NCBI RefSeq assembly: GCF_030718205.1
Contig: NZ_JAUZQF010000001.1
Coordinates: 930,001 to 994,000 of the forward strand
Direction of reading: 5' to 3'
Source: Nonomuraea turcica
Lineage (GTDB): Bacteria > Actinomycetota > Actinomycetes > Streptosporangiales > Streptosporangiaceae
Length of the DNA stretch: 64,000 nucleotides
Part shown: one piece after another, positions 17,574-26,024 of the stretch
Numbering within the stretch: position 1 is the stretch's first letter
How the letters are laid out: each line of letters opens with the position of its first letter
Program-made: the position numbers and the translations under genes
The notes under the pieces: generated by a model
What the model was told of the DNA's origin: nothing
The model's input: only the letters and a program-made list of their open reading frames with translations
The model's database searches: none

Positions 17574-18544
17574 TGTCCACTGCCCTCCTCGAAGTCCGCG
17601 ATCTCCACGTATGGTTTGACCTCGACCGGGGCGGCCGGGTGCACGCCCTGCGCGGTCTCGACGTGACCCTCGACGCCGGTGAAGGGCTGGGGCTGGTCGG
17701 CGAGTCGGGCTGCGGCAAGACCACCGCGATCATGGCCATGATGGGCCTGCTGCCGCCCTCGGCGACGGTCGCCGGGGAGGTCAGGATCCGCGGTGACAAC
17801 GTCCTCGCGCGCGGCGAGGCGAGCGTGCGCCCGTACCGGTGGACCGACATCGCCATGGTCTTCCAGGGCGCGATGAACGCCTTCAGCCCCGTCGCGACCA
17901 TCGGCGAGCAGATCGCGGAGCCGATGCGCGTCCACGGGATCGCCGCGGGCCGGGCGGCCACCCGGCGCGCACGCGAGCTGCTGGAGCTGGTCGGCATCCA
18001 CCCCGACCGCGCCGACCGCTACCCGCACCAGTTCTCGGGCGGCATGCGGCAGCGGGCGGCCATCGCGATGGCGCTCGCCTGCGAGCCGAAGCTGCTGCTC
18101 GCCGACGAGCCCACCACGGCGCTCGACGTGATCGTCCAGGCACAGGTGCTGGACCTGCTCGACCGGCTGCGCCGCGAGCTCGGGCTGGCGGTCGTCCTGG
18201 TCACCCACGACCTGCCCGTGGTGAGCCGCGTCTGCCGGCGGGCCGCCGTCATGTACGCCGGCCGCGTGGTCGAGAGCGGCCCGGTCGGCACCCTGCACGA
18301 CCGGCCCGGCCATCCGTACACCCGTGCCCTGTTCGCCGCCGTCCCCGATCTCCACACGGCCGGGGTGGGCGCGTCGATCCCCGGCGCCCCGCCCCGGCTC
18401 GACGAGGACTGGAGCGGATGCTCCTTCGCGCCGCGCTGTGGTGAGGCGGATGCGCGGTGCCGTACCCATGCTCCGCGGCCTGTGGTGCTCGCCGCGGACC
18501 GGACCAGCGAGTGCCACCTGGCGGGCATCGGAGGTCGCTCATGA
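17573..18544 (+). CDS. ABC transporter ATP-binding protein, DppD/OppD type
   Basis: This 323-residue ATPase has Walker A GESGCGKTT (residues 43-51), signature FSGGMRQRAAIAMAL, Walker B LLLADEPTTALD and the C-terminal oligopeptide-transporter extension with a Cys pattern (CSFAPRCGEADARC). It powers import together with the next gene. ATGA overlaps at its 3' end show coupling. Confidence 0.94.
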   Translation: MSTALLEVRDLHVWFDLDRGGRVHALRGLDVTLDAGEGLGLVGESGCGKTTAIMAMMGLLPPSATVAGEVRIRGDNVLARGEASVRPYRWTDIAMVFQGAMNAFSPVATIGEQIAEPMRVHGIAAGRAATRRARELLELVGIHPDRADRYPHQFSGGMRQRAAIAMALACEPKLLLADEPTTALDVIVQAQVLDLLDRLRRELGLAVVLVTHDLPVVSRVCRRAAVMYAGRVVESGPVGTLHDRPGHPYTRALFAAVPDLHTAGVGASIPGAPPRLDEDWSGCSFAPRCGEADARCRTHAPRPVVLAADRTSECHLAGIGGRS

Positions 18545-19545
18545 CAGCGGGATCCCCCGGAGCTCCGCGCTTGCTCGAGATCGACGGGCTGGTCACGCAC
18601 TTCCCGCTGCCCCGCGGGACGTTCGGTGCCCGGCGGAAGGTCGTCCGTGCCGTGGACGGGGTTTCCTTCGCCGTCGAGGCAGGCGAAATGGTCGCCCTCG
18701 TGGGCGAGTCCGGCTCCGGCAAGACGACCACGGCCCAGTCGGTGCTGCGGATGGTCGAGCCCACCGCCGGGACCATCCGGTTCCGCGGGCAGGACATCAC
18801 CGCCCTCGGCCGGCGACCCCTGAAGCCGGTACGGCGCCGGATGCAGGTCGTTTACCAGGACCCCTACGAGTCCTTGGACCCGCGCTTCCGCATCGGCCGC
18901 TCCGTGGCCGAGCCGTTGGCGGTGCATGGCGTCGGCACCCGTGCCGAGCGGCGGGACGTGGTCCTGCGGGCCCTCGAACGGGCGGGCCTGACTCCCGCCG
19001 AGATGTTCGCCGACCGCTACCCGCACGAGCTGTCCGGCGGCCAGCGGCAGCGGGCCGCCATCGCCGCGGCCCTGGTCCTCGGCCCCGACCTGCTCATCGC
19101 CGACGAGCCCGTGTCGATGCTCGACGTGTCGGTGCGGGCCGGTGTGCTGGCAGTCTTCGACGAGCTCCGGCGCTCCGGGCTGGGCATCCTGATGATCACC
19201 CACGACCTCTCGACCGCGGTGCACCACGCCGACCGGATCGCGGTGATGTATCTCGGCCGCATCGTGGAGGAGGGCCCGGCGGCCGAGGTCGTGCGCAACC
19301 CGGCCCACCCCTACACGCGGGCCCTGGTCGCCGCCGTCCCGCGTGTCGGCCACGCCGGCCGGCCGATCGAGATCAGGCCAGGCGAGCCGCCCGACCCGGC
19401 CGCGGTGCCGGACGGCTGCCGGTTCCACCCTCGCTGCCCGATCGCGGTCGAGGAGTGCGCCAGGGTGGACCCCGCGCTCCTTCCCGCGGCCGGACCGGCT
19501 TCGCATCGCGCCGCTTGCCCGATAACCCGCCAGGAGGACACGTGA
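18541..19545 (+). CDS. ABC transporter ATP-binding protein, DppF/OppF type
   Basis: This 334-residue ATPase has Walker A GESGSGKTTT, signature LSGGQRQRAAIAAAL, Walker B LLIADEPVSMLD and a C-terminal extension with CRFHPRCP. The usual DppF Asp-Glu-Pro motif reads DEPVSMLD, as in many actinomycete members. It heterodimerises with the DppD-type subunit. The next gene starts at the overlapping GTGA. Confidence 0.94.
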   Translation: MTAGSPGAPRLLEIDGLVTHFPLPRGTFGARRKVVRAVDGVSFAVEAGEMVALVGESGSGKTTTAQSVLRMVEPTAGTIRFRGQDITALGRRPLKPVRRRMQVVYQDPYESLDPRFRIGRSVAEPLAVHGVGTRAERRDVVLRALERAGLTPAEMFADRYPHELSGGQRQRAAIAAALVLGPDLLIADEPVSMLDVSVRAGVLAVFDELRRSGLGILMITHDLSTAVHHADRIAVMYLGRIVEEGPAAEVVRNPAHPYTRALVAAVPRVGHAGRPIEIRPGEPPDPAAVPDGCRFHPRCPIAVEECARVDPALLPAAGPASHRAACPITRQEDT

Positions 19546-20933
19546 ACCCGGTCCCGTCCCCGCTGAACCCGCCGCAGATTCTGCCCGTCGACCTCGACGA
19601 TCTCGTCGTCTCCACGCTCGCCGAGCACCAGGTCCCCGGATGCTCCGTGGCCGTGTCGTACGGCGAACGTCACTGGCACGGCGCGTACGGCTTGGCCCGC
19701 GTGGATCCCGAACTGCCCTTTCTTCCGGACACCCGGATCCCCGTGGCCTCGATGACCAAGCCCTTCACGGCCGCGGCCGTCATGGCCCTGGTCGAGGCGG
19801 GTGCCGTCGACCTGGACACGCCGATCCGGCACTACCTCCCCGATTTCCGGGTCGCGGACCAGGAGGCCACCGAGAGCGCGACCGTGCGGCACCTGCTCAT
19901 CCACCGGACGGGCTGGCAGGGGGACGAGCCGGAGCTCGTCGACGATCGCGGCGCCGGCGCCCTGGCGGACCAGGTGGCGGCCCTCGGGTCGCTGGTGCAG
20001 TTCCTCCCGCCTGGCACGACGTTCTCGTACTGCAACACCGGCCTGGACGTCGCAGGCCGGCTGGTCGAGGTGATGGGCGGCGGCGGATATGAGTCGATCA
20101 TCGAGCGGACGATTCTGCGGCCGCTCGGCATGACGCACTCGACGTTCTTCGCCGAGCAGGTCGTCTCCGCCCCCGCGGCCTCGGGCCACGTGCGCGCCGC
20201 CGACGGGACGATGCGGCCGGTCCAGGACCCGTGGCTGCTCCCGCGCGGCGTCAACCCCTCGGGCGGGCTGATCTCGTCCGCCCGCGACCAGCTCCTGTGG
20301 ATGCGCTGGTGGCTGGGCACCCTGGACGCGCCGGGACCGCTCACGCCCGAGACTCGCGAGCGAATGGCCGGCGACCTGGTGCCGATCGGCTCCGGACCCG
20401 CCGCCACCGGATTGGGCTGGCATGTCGACCACGTCCACGGCGATGCCGGGAACGTGCGCTCCGTCTACCACGAGGGCAGCCTGCGCGGGACGGCCACGGT
20501 CTGCCGGTTCGTCCCCGAGGTGGGCCTGGCCGTCGTGGTGCTCACGAACGCCGATGACGGTCAGCTGGTGCACCGGGCCGTCAGCGATCGGCTGCTCGCT
20601 GAGCTGGCCGGGATCCGGCGGCCGGACAGGAAGCTCGATGAGCACGTGGACGAGCGGACGCTCGCCGGCTACGCGGGCGCCTACCGCGCCCCGGACGCGG
20701 CCTCGTGCGCGGAGGTCACGGCCGGGCCCGGCACCCTGCGCCTGCACGTCACCGCCGGCCTCCTCGATCACCCCCTCGACATGAGCGCAGGGCGGGTCGA
20801 GGACGACGATTTCGCCCTCGTCGACGGACCGATGCGGAGCGAGCCGCTCGTGTTCCTGCGCACCCCGGAAGGGGAGCTGTTCGGGCTCCGCCTCGCGGGC
20901 CGGGTCTTCGTCCGCGCGGAGGGTGAGGCGTGA
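19542..20933 (+). CDS. Serine hydrolase, beta-lactamase/D-alanyl-D-peptidase fold
   Basis: This 463-residue cytoplasmic protein (no signal peptide) has the catalytic motifs of class C-like hydrolases: Ser70-x-x-Lys73 (SMTK), Tyr163-x-Asn165 (YCN) and a later HEGSLRGT. Family members include D-aminopeptidases, esterases and peptidases. Within a peptide importer operon and lacking a secretion signal, an intracellular D-peptidase or amidase role fits better than beta-lactamase (inference). The GTG start has AGGAGG at a good distance and overlaps the DppF-type stop. Confidence 0.85.
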   Translation: MNPVPSPLNPPQILPVDLDDLVVSTLAEHQVPGCSVAVSYGERHWHGAYGLARVDPELPFLPDTRIPVASMTKPFTAAAVMALVEAGAVDLDTPIRHYLPDFRVADQEATESATVRHLLIHRTGWQGDEPELVDDRGAGALADQVAALGSLVQFLPPGTTFSYCNTGLDVAGRLVEVMGGGGYESIIERTILRPLGMTHSTFFAEQVVSAPAASGHVRAADGTMRPVQDPWLLPRGVNPSGGLISSARDQLLWMRWWLGTLDAPGPLTPETRERMAGDLVPIGSGPAATGLGWHVDHVHGDAGNVRSVYHEGSLRGTATVCRFVPEVGLAVVVLTNADDGQLVHRAVSDRLLAELAGIRRPDRKLDEHVDERTLAGYAGAYRAPDAASCAEVTAGPGTLRLHVTAGLLDHPLDMSAGRVEDDDFALVDGPMRSEPLVFLRTPEGELFGLRLAGRVFVRAEGEA

Positions 20934-22873
20934 TGCGCCGGCTCCGGCTCGACGACCTGTGGTCGTTCGTCATCCCCAGCTCTCCGGCCATCGCCCCGGA
21001 CGGCTCCCGCGTCGTCTACGTCCTGCGTACGGCGGAACGGGACGCCGACCGCAACCGCAGGGCGCTGTGGGCCGTCGGCACGGAGCCCGGCGCGCCGCCC
21101 GTGCCGCTGACCACCGGATGGGCCGACACCTCGCCGGCCTGGTCGCCGGACGGCTCGCGCGTCGCGTTCCTGCGCGGCGGCGACGGGCCGCCGCAGCTGT
21201 ACGTGGTCCCCGCGGTGGGCGGCGAACCCGAGCGCCTCACCGACCTGCCCCTCGGCGCAGGATCGCCACGATGGAGCCCCGACGGCGGGCGCATCGCCTT
21301 CACGGCGCCGGTGGCCGCCACATCGCCGGGCGGTCCCATCGTGATCCGGCGCCTGCGGTACAAGGCCGACGGCGTGGGCCTGCGTGGATCGGCCTGCCGG
21401 CAGCTGCACGTCCTCGACCTCGGCACCGGTCAGGTGCGACAGCTCACGGACGGGGAGTGGGACGCGGGCGAGCCGGCGTGGTCGCCTGACGGCACGCGGC
21501 TGGCGTACGCGGCCCCGACCGGGGCGGATGCCGACCTCACCCTCACCTCCGCCGCCTACGTGGTCGGCCTCGCCGCCGGGAGCCCACGGCTCGTGGGCGG
21601 CGCGAAGGGCTGGGTCGAGAGTGTGGCCTGGTTTCCCGACGGCGGTGCCCTGCTGGCCGTGGGCGCGCCTGCCGTACGGATCGGTCACACCCGGCTGCTG
21701 CGCCTGCCGCTGGAGGGCGGCGAGCCCGTCGATCTGACCGCGGAGCTGGACCGCAACGTGATGCCTGGCGGGCCCGAGTGGCCGGGCGGGACACCGCAGT
21801 TCACCCGCGACGGGCAGGCCGTGGTGTTCTGCGCGCGCGACCGAGGGAGCACACGGGTGTACCGGGTGAGCGTCCACGGGGGCCGTCCAGAGCCGGTGCC
21901 CCTGGCGCCCGAGGTCAGCGTGGCGGGACTGTCGCTGGCGCGTACCACCGACGTCGCCGCCGTCGTCTCCGCCACGGTCGGCTCGCACGGCGAGATCGCC
22001 CTGCTCGACCTCGACGGCGGCGGCGTTCGCGACCTCACGGCGCACACCCGTACGGCCCTGCCGGACGTGGAGTTCATCCGGCCGCAGGAGCGGGAGTTCA
22101 CCATCAGCGACGGTACGGTCGTCCACGGCTGGATCGTCCGTGACCCGACGGCCACCGGCGCCGGGCCGCTCCTCCTGGACGCGCACGGCGGCCCGCACCT
22201 GGCCTGGGCACCCCACCTGGAACCGGCGCATCCCTACCACCAGCTGCTGGCGGCCCAGGGATGGACCGTCCTGCTCCTCAACCCCAGGGCCAGCGACGGC
22301 TACGGCGAGGACTTCTACGCCGCCAGCGTGGGCCGCTGGGGCATCGGCGACGAGCGCGACTTCCTCGAACCCATCGACCGGCTCGTGGCCGAAGGCGTGG
22401 CCGACCAGGACCGGCTGGCCGTGTGCGGCTACAGCTACGGCGGGTTCACCACCTGCCACCTGACCACGCGGACCGGCCGGTTCGCGGCGGCCGTCGCCGG
22501 CGGCCCGGTGACCGACCTGCTCAGCATGGCGGGCAGCTCGGACGACGCGGCCGTGTTCGCCGCGCTGGAGTTCGGCGGCGACGTCTACGCCGGTGGCGAC
22601 CTGCTGCGCGCCCAGTCGCCGATCGAACGGGTGCGGCACGTGAGCACCCCGACCCTGCTGGTGCATGCGGTCAACGACGATCGATGCCCGGTCGGCCAGT
22701 CCGAGGAGTGGTTCACCGCGTTGCGCACGCTCGGTGTGCCCACCGAGATGGTCCTTTATCCAGACGAATCGCACCAGTTCCTCGCCGACGGAAGGCCCTC
22801 GAACCGCGTCGACTACAGCAGGCAGATCGTGCGATGGGTCACGGCCCACGTGGACGGGGGAGGCGCGGGGTGA
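20930..22873 (+). CDS. S9-family serine peptidase (acylaminoacyl/dipeptidyl peptidase-like)
   Basis: This 647-residue protein has an N-terminal beta-propeller with repeated PDGSRV/SPDG blades (about residues 1-390) and a C-terminal alpha/beta hydrolase. The triad is Ser502 (GYSYGG), Asp583 or 584 (HAVNDDRCP) and His615 (DESHQF). S9 enzymes release N-terminal acyl-amino acids or dipeptides from short peptides. No signal sequence, so it acts on imported peptides in the cytoplasm. Start GTG 20930 overlaps the previous stop; ATG 20933 is an alternative. Confidence 0.9.
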   Translation: MMRRLRLDDLWSFVIPSSPAIAPDGSRVVYVLRTAERDADRNRRALWAVGTEPGAPPVPLTTGWADTSPAWSPDGSRVAFLRGGDGPPQLYVVPAVGGEPERLTDLPLGAGSPRWSPDGGRIAFTAPVAATSPGGPIVIRRLRYKADGVGLRGSACRQLHVLDLGTGQVRQLTDGEWDAGEPAWSPDGTRLAYAAPTGADADLTLTSAAYVVGLAAGSPRLVGGAKGWVESVAWFPDGGALLAVGAPAVRIGHTRLLRLPLEGGEPVDLTAELDRNVMPGGPEWPGGTPQFTRDGQAVVFCARDRGSTRVYRVSVHGGRPEPVPLAPEVSVAGLSLARTTDVAAVVSATVGSHGEIALLDLDGGGVRDLTAHTRTALPDVEFIRPQEREFTISDGTVVHGWIVRDPTATGAGPLLLDAHGGPHLAWAPHLEPAHPYHQLLAAQGWTVLLLNPRASDGYGEDFYAASVGRWGIGDERDFLEPIDRLVAEGVADQDRLAVCGYSYGGFTTCHLTTRTGRFAAAVAGGPVTDLLSMAGSSDDAAVFAALEFGGDVYAGGDLLRAQSPIERVRHVSTPTLLVHAVNDDRCPVGQSEEWFTALRTLGVPTEMVLYPDESHQFLADGRPSNRVDYSRQIVRWVTAHVDGGGAG

Positions 22874-24447
22874 CCGCACCGGTGGTGCTTCGAGGCGGGA
22901 CGGTCTTCGACGGGCTCGGGTCGCCGGGCGTGGTGGCCGACGTGCTCGTGGCCGGCGGGCTCGTCCGGCAAGTCGGCACGGTTGACCCGCCGCCTGGTGC
23001 GCGGATCCTCGACTGCGACGGGTTGTTCGTCTGCCCGGGTTTCATCGACGCCCACGCCCACAGCGACCTGGCTCCGTTCATGGCCGAGCCTCAGCCGTTC
23101 AAGCTGACTCAGGGCGTCACGACCGAGATCAACGGCAACTGCGGCATCAGCTTCGCCCCGACCGACGCGCCGGCGGCAGAACGGCTCGGCGGCGCCCTGC
23201 ACGACGTGGTCCGCGAGGTCGACGTGCGGCCCATGGGCTTCGGCGAATTCCTCGACGCCGTACGGCGAGCCGGGCCGGTCAACCACGTCGCATACCTCGT
23301 CGGGCACGGCACGCTCCGGCTCACGGCCAACGGCCCCGGCGAGGAACTGGCGCCGGGCGCGCTCGACACGATGACCCGGCTCGCGGCCGAGTCCTTCGAA
23401 GCCGGGGCGGTCGGCTTCTCCACCGGGCTGATCTACCCTCCTGGCTGCTACGCCGATCTGCCCGAGCTCCAGACACTCGCCCGCGCCGCCGCACCGTACG
23501 GCGCGGTGTACGCCACCCACATGCGCGATGAGGGCCGTCGCGTGCTCGATGCCATCGATGAAGCGGTCGCGGTGGCGCGCGCCGGTCGTCTGCGGCTGCA
23601 GGTGTCGCACTGCAAGCTCGCCGGCGCCGAGAACCACGGCCGGGCCGGAGAATTGCTCGCGCGCCTCGAGGCCGCGCGCCGCGCCGGCGTGGACGTCCTG
23701 GGCGACCAGTATCCCTACACCGCGGCGGCCACCATGCTGGCGGCGCTGCTCCCGAACTCGGCACTCACCGGTGGCGCGGCGGATCTGACATCGCGGCTGC
23801 GTGACCCGTTGTTCCGTGCGCGGCTACGCGGACAGGCCGGACGGGGCGAGCCCGGTGACGGCATCTGGGGCGAGGCCCAGCCGGACGGGATCCTCGTCAC
23901 CGCGCACGCCGACCCCGGCGTGTCCGGCCGGACGCTCGCCGAGCTGGCCGGCGACCGCGACGTGTTCGAGGTGATGTGCGACCTCGTCGCCCGCGATCCC
24001 GCCGCCGGGATGGTGATCGCCGCCATGTCCGAGTCCGACGTACGCGAGATCATGGCGAGCCCGCTGATCGGCATCGGCTCGGACAACGCGCTGCCGGGCC
24101 GAGGACCGGTCCACCCGCGAACCTACGGCACGTTCCCGCGGCTGCTCGGCCGCTACGTCCGCGAGCTGAACGTCCTCACCTGGCCCGAAGCGATCAGGAA
24201 AGCGACCTCGCTCACGGCCGGCCACTTCGGGCTGCACGGCCGCGGGACGCTGCTTCCCGGAAGCGGGGCCGACGCCGTCGTGTTCGATCCGGCCACGATC
24301 GGGCACGATGGCACCCCGCTCCATCCCCGCGCTGGGGTGACGGGAGTGCTGACGGTGCTCCTGGACGGCGAGCCGGTCATCCGCGACGGCACCTACATCG
24401 GGCAACGCCGAGGACGCCTCCTGCGGCGTCCGGGAGGCCGTCAGTAG
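22870..24447 (+). CDS. N-acyl-D-amino-acid deacylase (D-aminoacylase)-like amidohydrolase
   Basis: This 525-residue amidohydrolase begins with a VFDGLGSPG motif and has zinc ligands His62 and His64 (GFIDAHAHSD), a Cys-containing NGNCGIS motif as in D-aminoacylase, THMRDEG, and the closing GSDNALPG. Such enzymes deacylate N-acyl-D-amino acids or hydrolyse D-residue amides. It is the last gene of the operon, starting at GTG overlapping the S9 stop. Its 3' end overlaps the convergent DsrE-like gene by 7 bases. Confidence 0.88.
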   Translation: MTAPVVLRGGTVFDGLGSPGVVADVLVAGGLVRQVGTVDPPPGARILDCDGLFVCPGFIDAHAHSDLAPFMAEPQPFKLTQGVTTEINGNCGISFAPTDAPAAERLGGALHDVVREVDVRPMGFGEFLDAVRRAGPVNHVAYLVGHGTLRLTANGPGEELAPGALDTMTRLAAESFEAGAVGFSTGLIYPPGCYADLPELQTLARAAAPYGAVYATHMRDEGRRVLDAIDEAVAVARAGRLRLQVSHCKLAGAENHGRAGELLARLEAARRAGVDVLGDQYPYTAAATMLAALLPNSALTGGAADLTSRLRDPLFRARLRGQAGRGEPGDGIWGEAQPDGILVTAHADPGVSGRTLAELAGDRDVFEVMCDLVARDPAAGMVIAAMSESDVREIMASPLIGIGSDNALPGRGPVHPRTYGTFPRLLGRYVRELNVLTWPEAIRKATSLTAGHFGLHGRGTLLPGSGADAVVFDPATIGHDGTPLHPRAGVTGVLTVLLDGEPVIRDGTYIGQRRGRLLRRPGGRQ

Positions 24448-24803
24448 ACCAGGGCCTGGGCCCCCTCGGCGGTCACTTCCTCCACGAACGCCGGTGCGCC
24501 GGCGATGCGGACCCCGTCGATGAGGTCGTCCACGGTGATGTTCCTGCGGGCCGCGCACTGCGTGCAGAGCGTCACCCGGCCGCCGGCCAGGATGGCGTCG
24601 AGCAGGTCGGTGAGCGGCGCGGCGTGCGGCAGGCTGAACTCCTTGGCCCGCCCCGGCAGCGCGAACCACGACGATTCGCCGGTCAGCCACAGGGAAACGG
24701 GGACACCGCTCGCGAGCGCGGCGGCGGCGACCGTGAACGCCTGGTTGCAGCGCTCCGGGGCATCCGCCCCGGCGGTCACCTTGATCACCAGTGATCGTGC
24801 CAT
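24441..24803 (-). CDS. DsrE/DsrF-like small protein
   Basis: This 120-residue protein has the DsrE fold pattern: hydrophobic strand LVIKVTAGAD, then VAAAALASGVPVSLWLTGES and a late strand with VTLCTQCAAR. The two Cys could carry sulfur, as in TusBCD/DsrEFH relatives. It is a single gene, convergent with the D-aminoacylase gene. Molecular role unknown. Confidence 0.7.
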   Translation of the reverse strand: MARSLVIKVTAGADAPERCNQAFTVAAAALASGVPVSLWLTGESSWFALPGRAKEFSLPHAAPLTDLLDAILAGGRVTLCTQCAARRNITVDDLIDGVRIAGAPAFVEEVTAEGAQALVY

Positions 24804-24893
24804 ATCCGTCAGCCTAACGCGCGCGGAGCGAGCATGCGGATCGAAGCAGAGCTCAAGGCCGTGATGCTATGCCGTACGGGCACGAAGCGCCAC

Positions 24894-24899
24894 TACGCT
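24894..24899 (+). promoter_or_regulatory. -10 element of leaderless nitrobindin-like gene
   Basis: TACGCT lies 8 bases before the ATG at 24908, so the transcript should start near the start codon. Confidence 0.5.
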
Positions 24900-24907
24900 T
24901 GGGGAAC

Positions 24908-25396
24908 ATGGAAGAACCTGAGGTGCACCCTGATCTGGAGCCGATCGCCTTCCTGCTCGGCCGCTGGGAAGGCGCGGGCGTGGGCGGCTACCCGACGATC
25001 GAGAGCTTCAACTTCGGGCAGGAGATCGAGTTCGGCCACAACGGCAAGCCGTTCCTGACCTACGTGAGCCGCACCTGGCTGCTCGACCAGGACGGCAACC
25101 GAGTCAGGCCGCTGGCCACGGAGTCGGGATACTGGCGGCCGCAGCCGGACCGGCAGATCGAGGTGGTGCTGGCGCACCCGACCGGGATCGTCGAGATCTA
25201 CATCGGCGAGGTGATCTTCCACAAGATCGAGCTGCGTACGGACGTCGTCGCGCGCACCGCCACGGCCAAGGGGTACACGGCGGGACATCGGCTGTACGGA
25301 CTGGTCAACGGCAACCTCATGTGGGCCTATGAGATGGCCGCCGTCGGGCACCCCCTGACGGACCACATGTCGGCCGAGTTGAAGAAGGTGGCATGA
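24908..25396 (+). CDS. Nitrobindin-like heme-binding beta-barrel protein
   Basis: This 162-residue beta-barrel has the nitrobindin/THAP4 signature FLLGRWEGAGVGGYPTI near the start and a C-terminal His in GHPLTDHMSAEL, where heme is bound in this family. Such proteins isomerise peroxynitrite or bind NO. The length is normal. It is coupled by ATGA overlap to a DUF2470 gene, another heme-associated domain, which suggests a joint heme or nitrosative stress role (inference). Confidence 0.8.
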   Translation: MEEPEVHPDLEPIAFLLGRWEGAGVGGYPTIESFNFGQEIEFGHNGKPFLTYVSRTWLLDQDGNRVRPLATESGYWRPQPDRQIEVVLAHPTGIVEIYIGEVIFHKIELRTDVVARTATAKGYTAGHRLYGLVNGNLMWAYEMAAVGHPLTDHMSAELKKVA

Positions 25397-25689
25397 GCAC
25401 TCCCTTCACCGCTGACGCCGTCGAGGCGATCAAGCGTCACATGAACGACGACCACGCCGCCGACTCCCTGATCATCGTGCGGGGCCTCGGCGGGCGGCCC
25501 GACGCGACCACGGCGCTGACGAGCGACGTCGACGCCGAGGCGATCGAGTTCACGATCGACGGCGGGGAGCGGGTCCGGGTGCCCTGGGGCGAGACGCTCA
25601 CCGAGCGCGCCCAGGTGCGCAAGGCCGTGGTGATGCTCTATCGCGAGGCGTGCGGCCGGCTCGGCCTGCCGGTCAGAGGTGAACATTGA
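25393..25689 (+). CDS. DUF2470 protein
   Basis: This 98-residue protein is a free-standing DUF2470 domain: AIKRHMNDDHAADSLIIVR at the N-terminus is the conserved start of the domain. DUF2470 is found at the C-terminus of HugZ-type heme-utilisation proteins. It overlaps the nitrobindin-like gene by 4 bases. Confidence 0.8.
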   Translation: MSTPFTADAVEAIKRHMNDDHAADSLIIVRGLGGRPDATTALTSDVDAEAIEFTIDGGERVRVPWGETLTERAQVRKAVVMLYREACGRLGLPVRGEH

Positions 25690-25827
25690 AGAAGGGCCCC
25701 AAGCATCACTCCGCCTGCGGTGCAGGCGGGCCGGATGGACCATGGTCGGGATCAGAGTCCCGCCCTCCGGCTGCCAGGGGCCCCGGTGGTTGCCTCGAAT
25801 TCGCCAACGTCAACGAGACGAGACAAA

Positions 25828-25852
25828 GTTGTCCGCGACGTTAGCGGACAAC
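25828..25852 (-). terminator. Perfect 9-7-9 hairpin, terminator- or attenuator-like
   Basis: GTTGTCCGC and GCGGACAAC pair around the 7-base loop. Read on the minus strand it is followed by TTTGTCTCGTCTCG, and the stop codon of the tiny frame at 25841-25882 lies in the loop. Confidence 0.45.
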
Positions 25853-25882
25853 CACCTCGCTAGCCCGACTATGAGAAACCAT
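25841..25882 (-). CDS. Candidate 13-residue leader-type peptide
   Basis: The frame ATG...TAA encodes MVSHSRASEVVVR. It is preceded at 10 bases by AAAGGAGGT (25893-25901), nine bases complementary to the 16S rRNA 3' end and the strongest ribosome site in the window. A possible promoter lies upstream: TTGCCC at 25944-25939, an 18-base spacer, then TAGCTT at 25920-25915. The peptide ends inside a perfect hairpin. No downstream minus-strand gene follows, so it is either a stand-alone peptide or a short regulatory RNA. Translation is not proven. Confidence 0.4.
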   Translation of the reverse strand: MVSHSRASEVVVR

Positions 25883-25964
25883 TATTCGGACCACCTCCTT
25901 TCTGCGTACTCACGAAGCTATGCGGTCGTCCGCGGACGGGGCAAGTGAATATCCCCGGGTCGTA

Positions 25965-25991
25965 CGGTGGACCGCGTTCAGCGGTCCACCG
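25965..25991. promoter_or_regulatory. 11-5-11 inverted repeat upstream of the Fur-family gene
   Basis: CGGTGGACCGC-GTTCA-GCGGTCCACCG is a perfect palindrome ending 22 bases before the fur -10. It could be an operator for Fur autoregulation or for another regulator; it does not look like an AT-rich classical Fur or Zur box. Confidence 0.5.
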
Positions 25992-26024
25992 CAGGCAGCG
26001 GACCGTTGCGCCTAGACTCGGGGC

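Larger units (their letters stand above)
25690..26024. other. 335-base intergenic region rich in inverted repeats
   Basis: No full-length gene is seen. It holds a GGGCCCC/GGGGCCC pair around 25695-25785 with further internal pairing, a 9-7-9 perfect inverted repeat (25828-25852), a 13-codon minus-strand reading frame with a perfect Shine-Dalgarno (25841-25901), a minus-strand promoter candidate (25915-25944), an 11-5-11 inverted repeat (25965-25991) and the fur promoter. Confidence 0.6.

Noticed and set aside
20768..22879. 703-residue minus-strand frame antisense to the S9 peptidase gene
   Set aside because: Its composition (repeated Ala-Arg-Gly-Val, no motifs) is that of a GC-rich shadow; the + frame has the full S9 motifs and triad.
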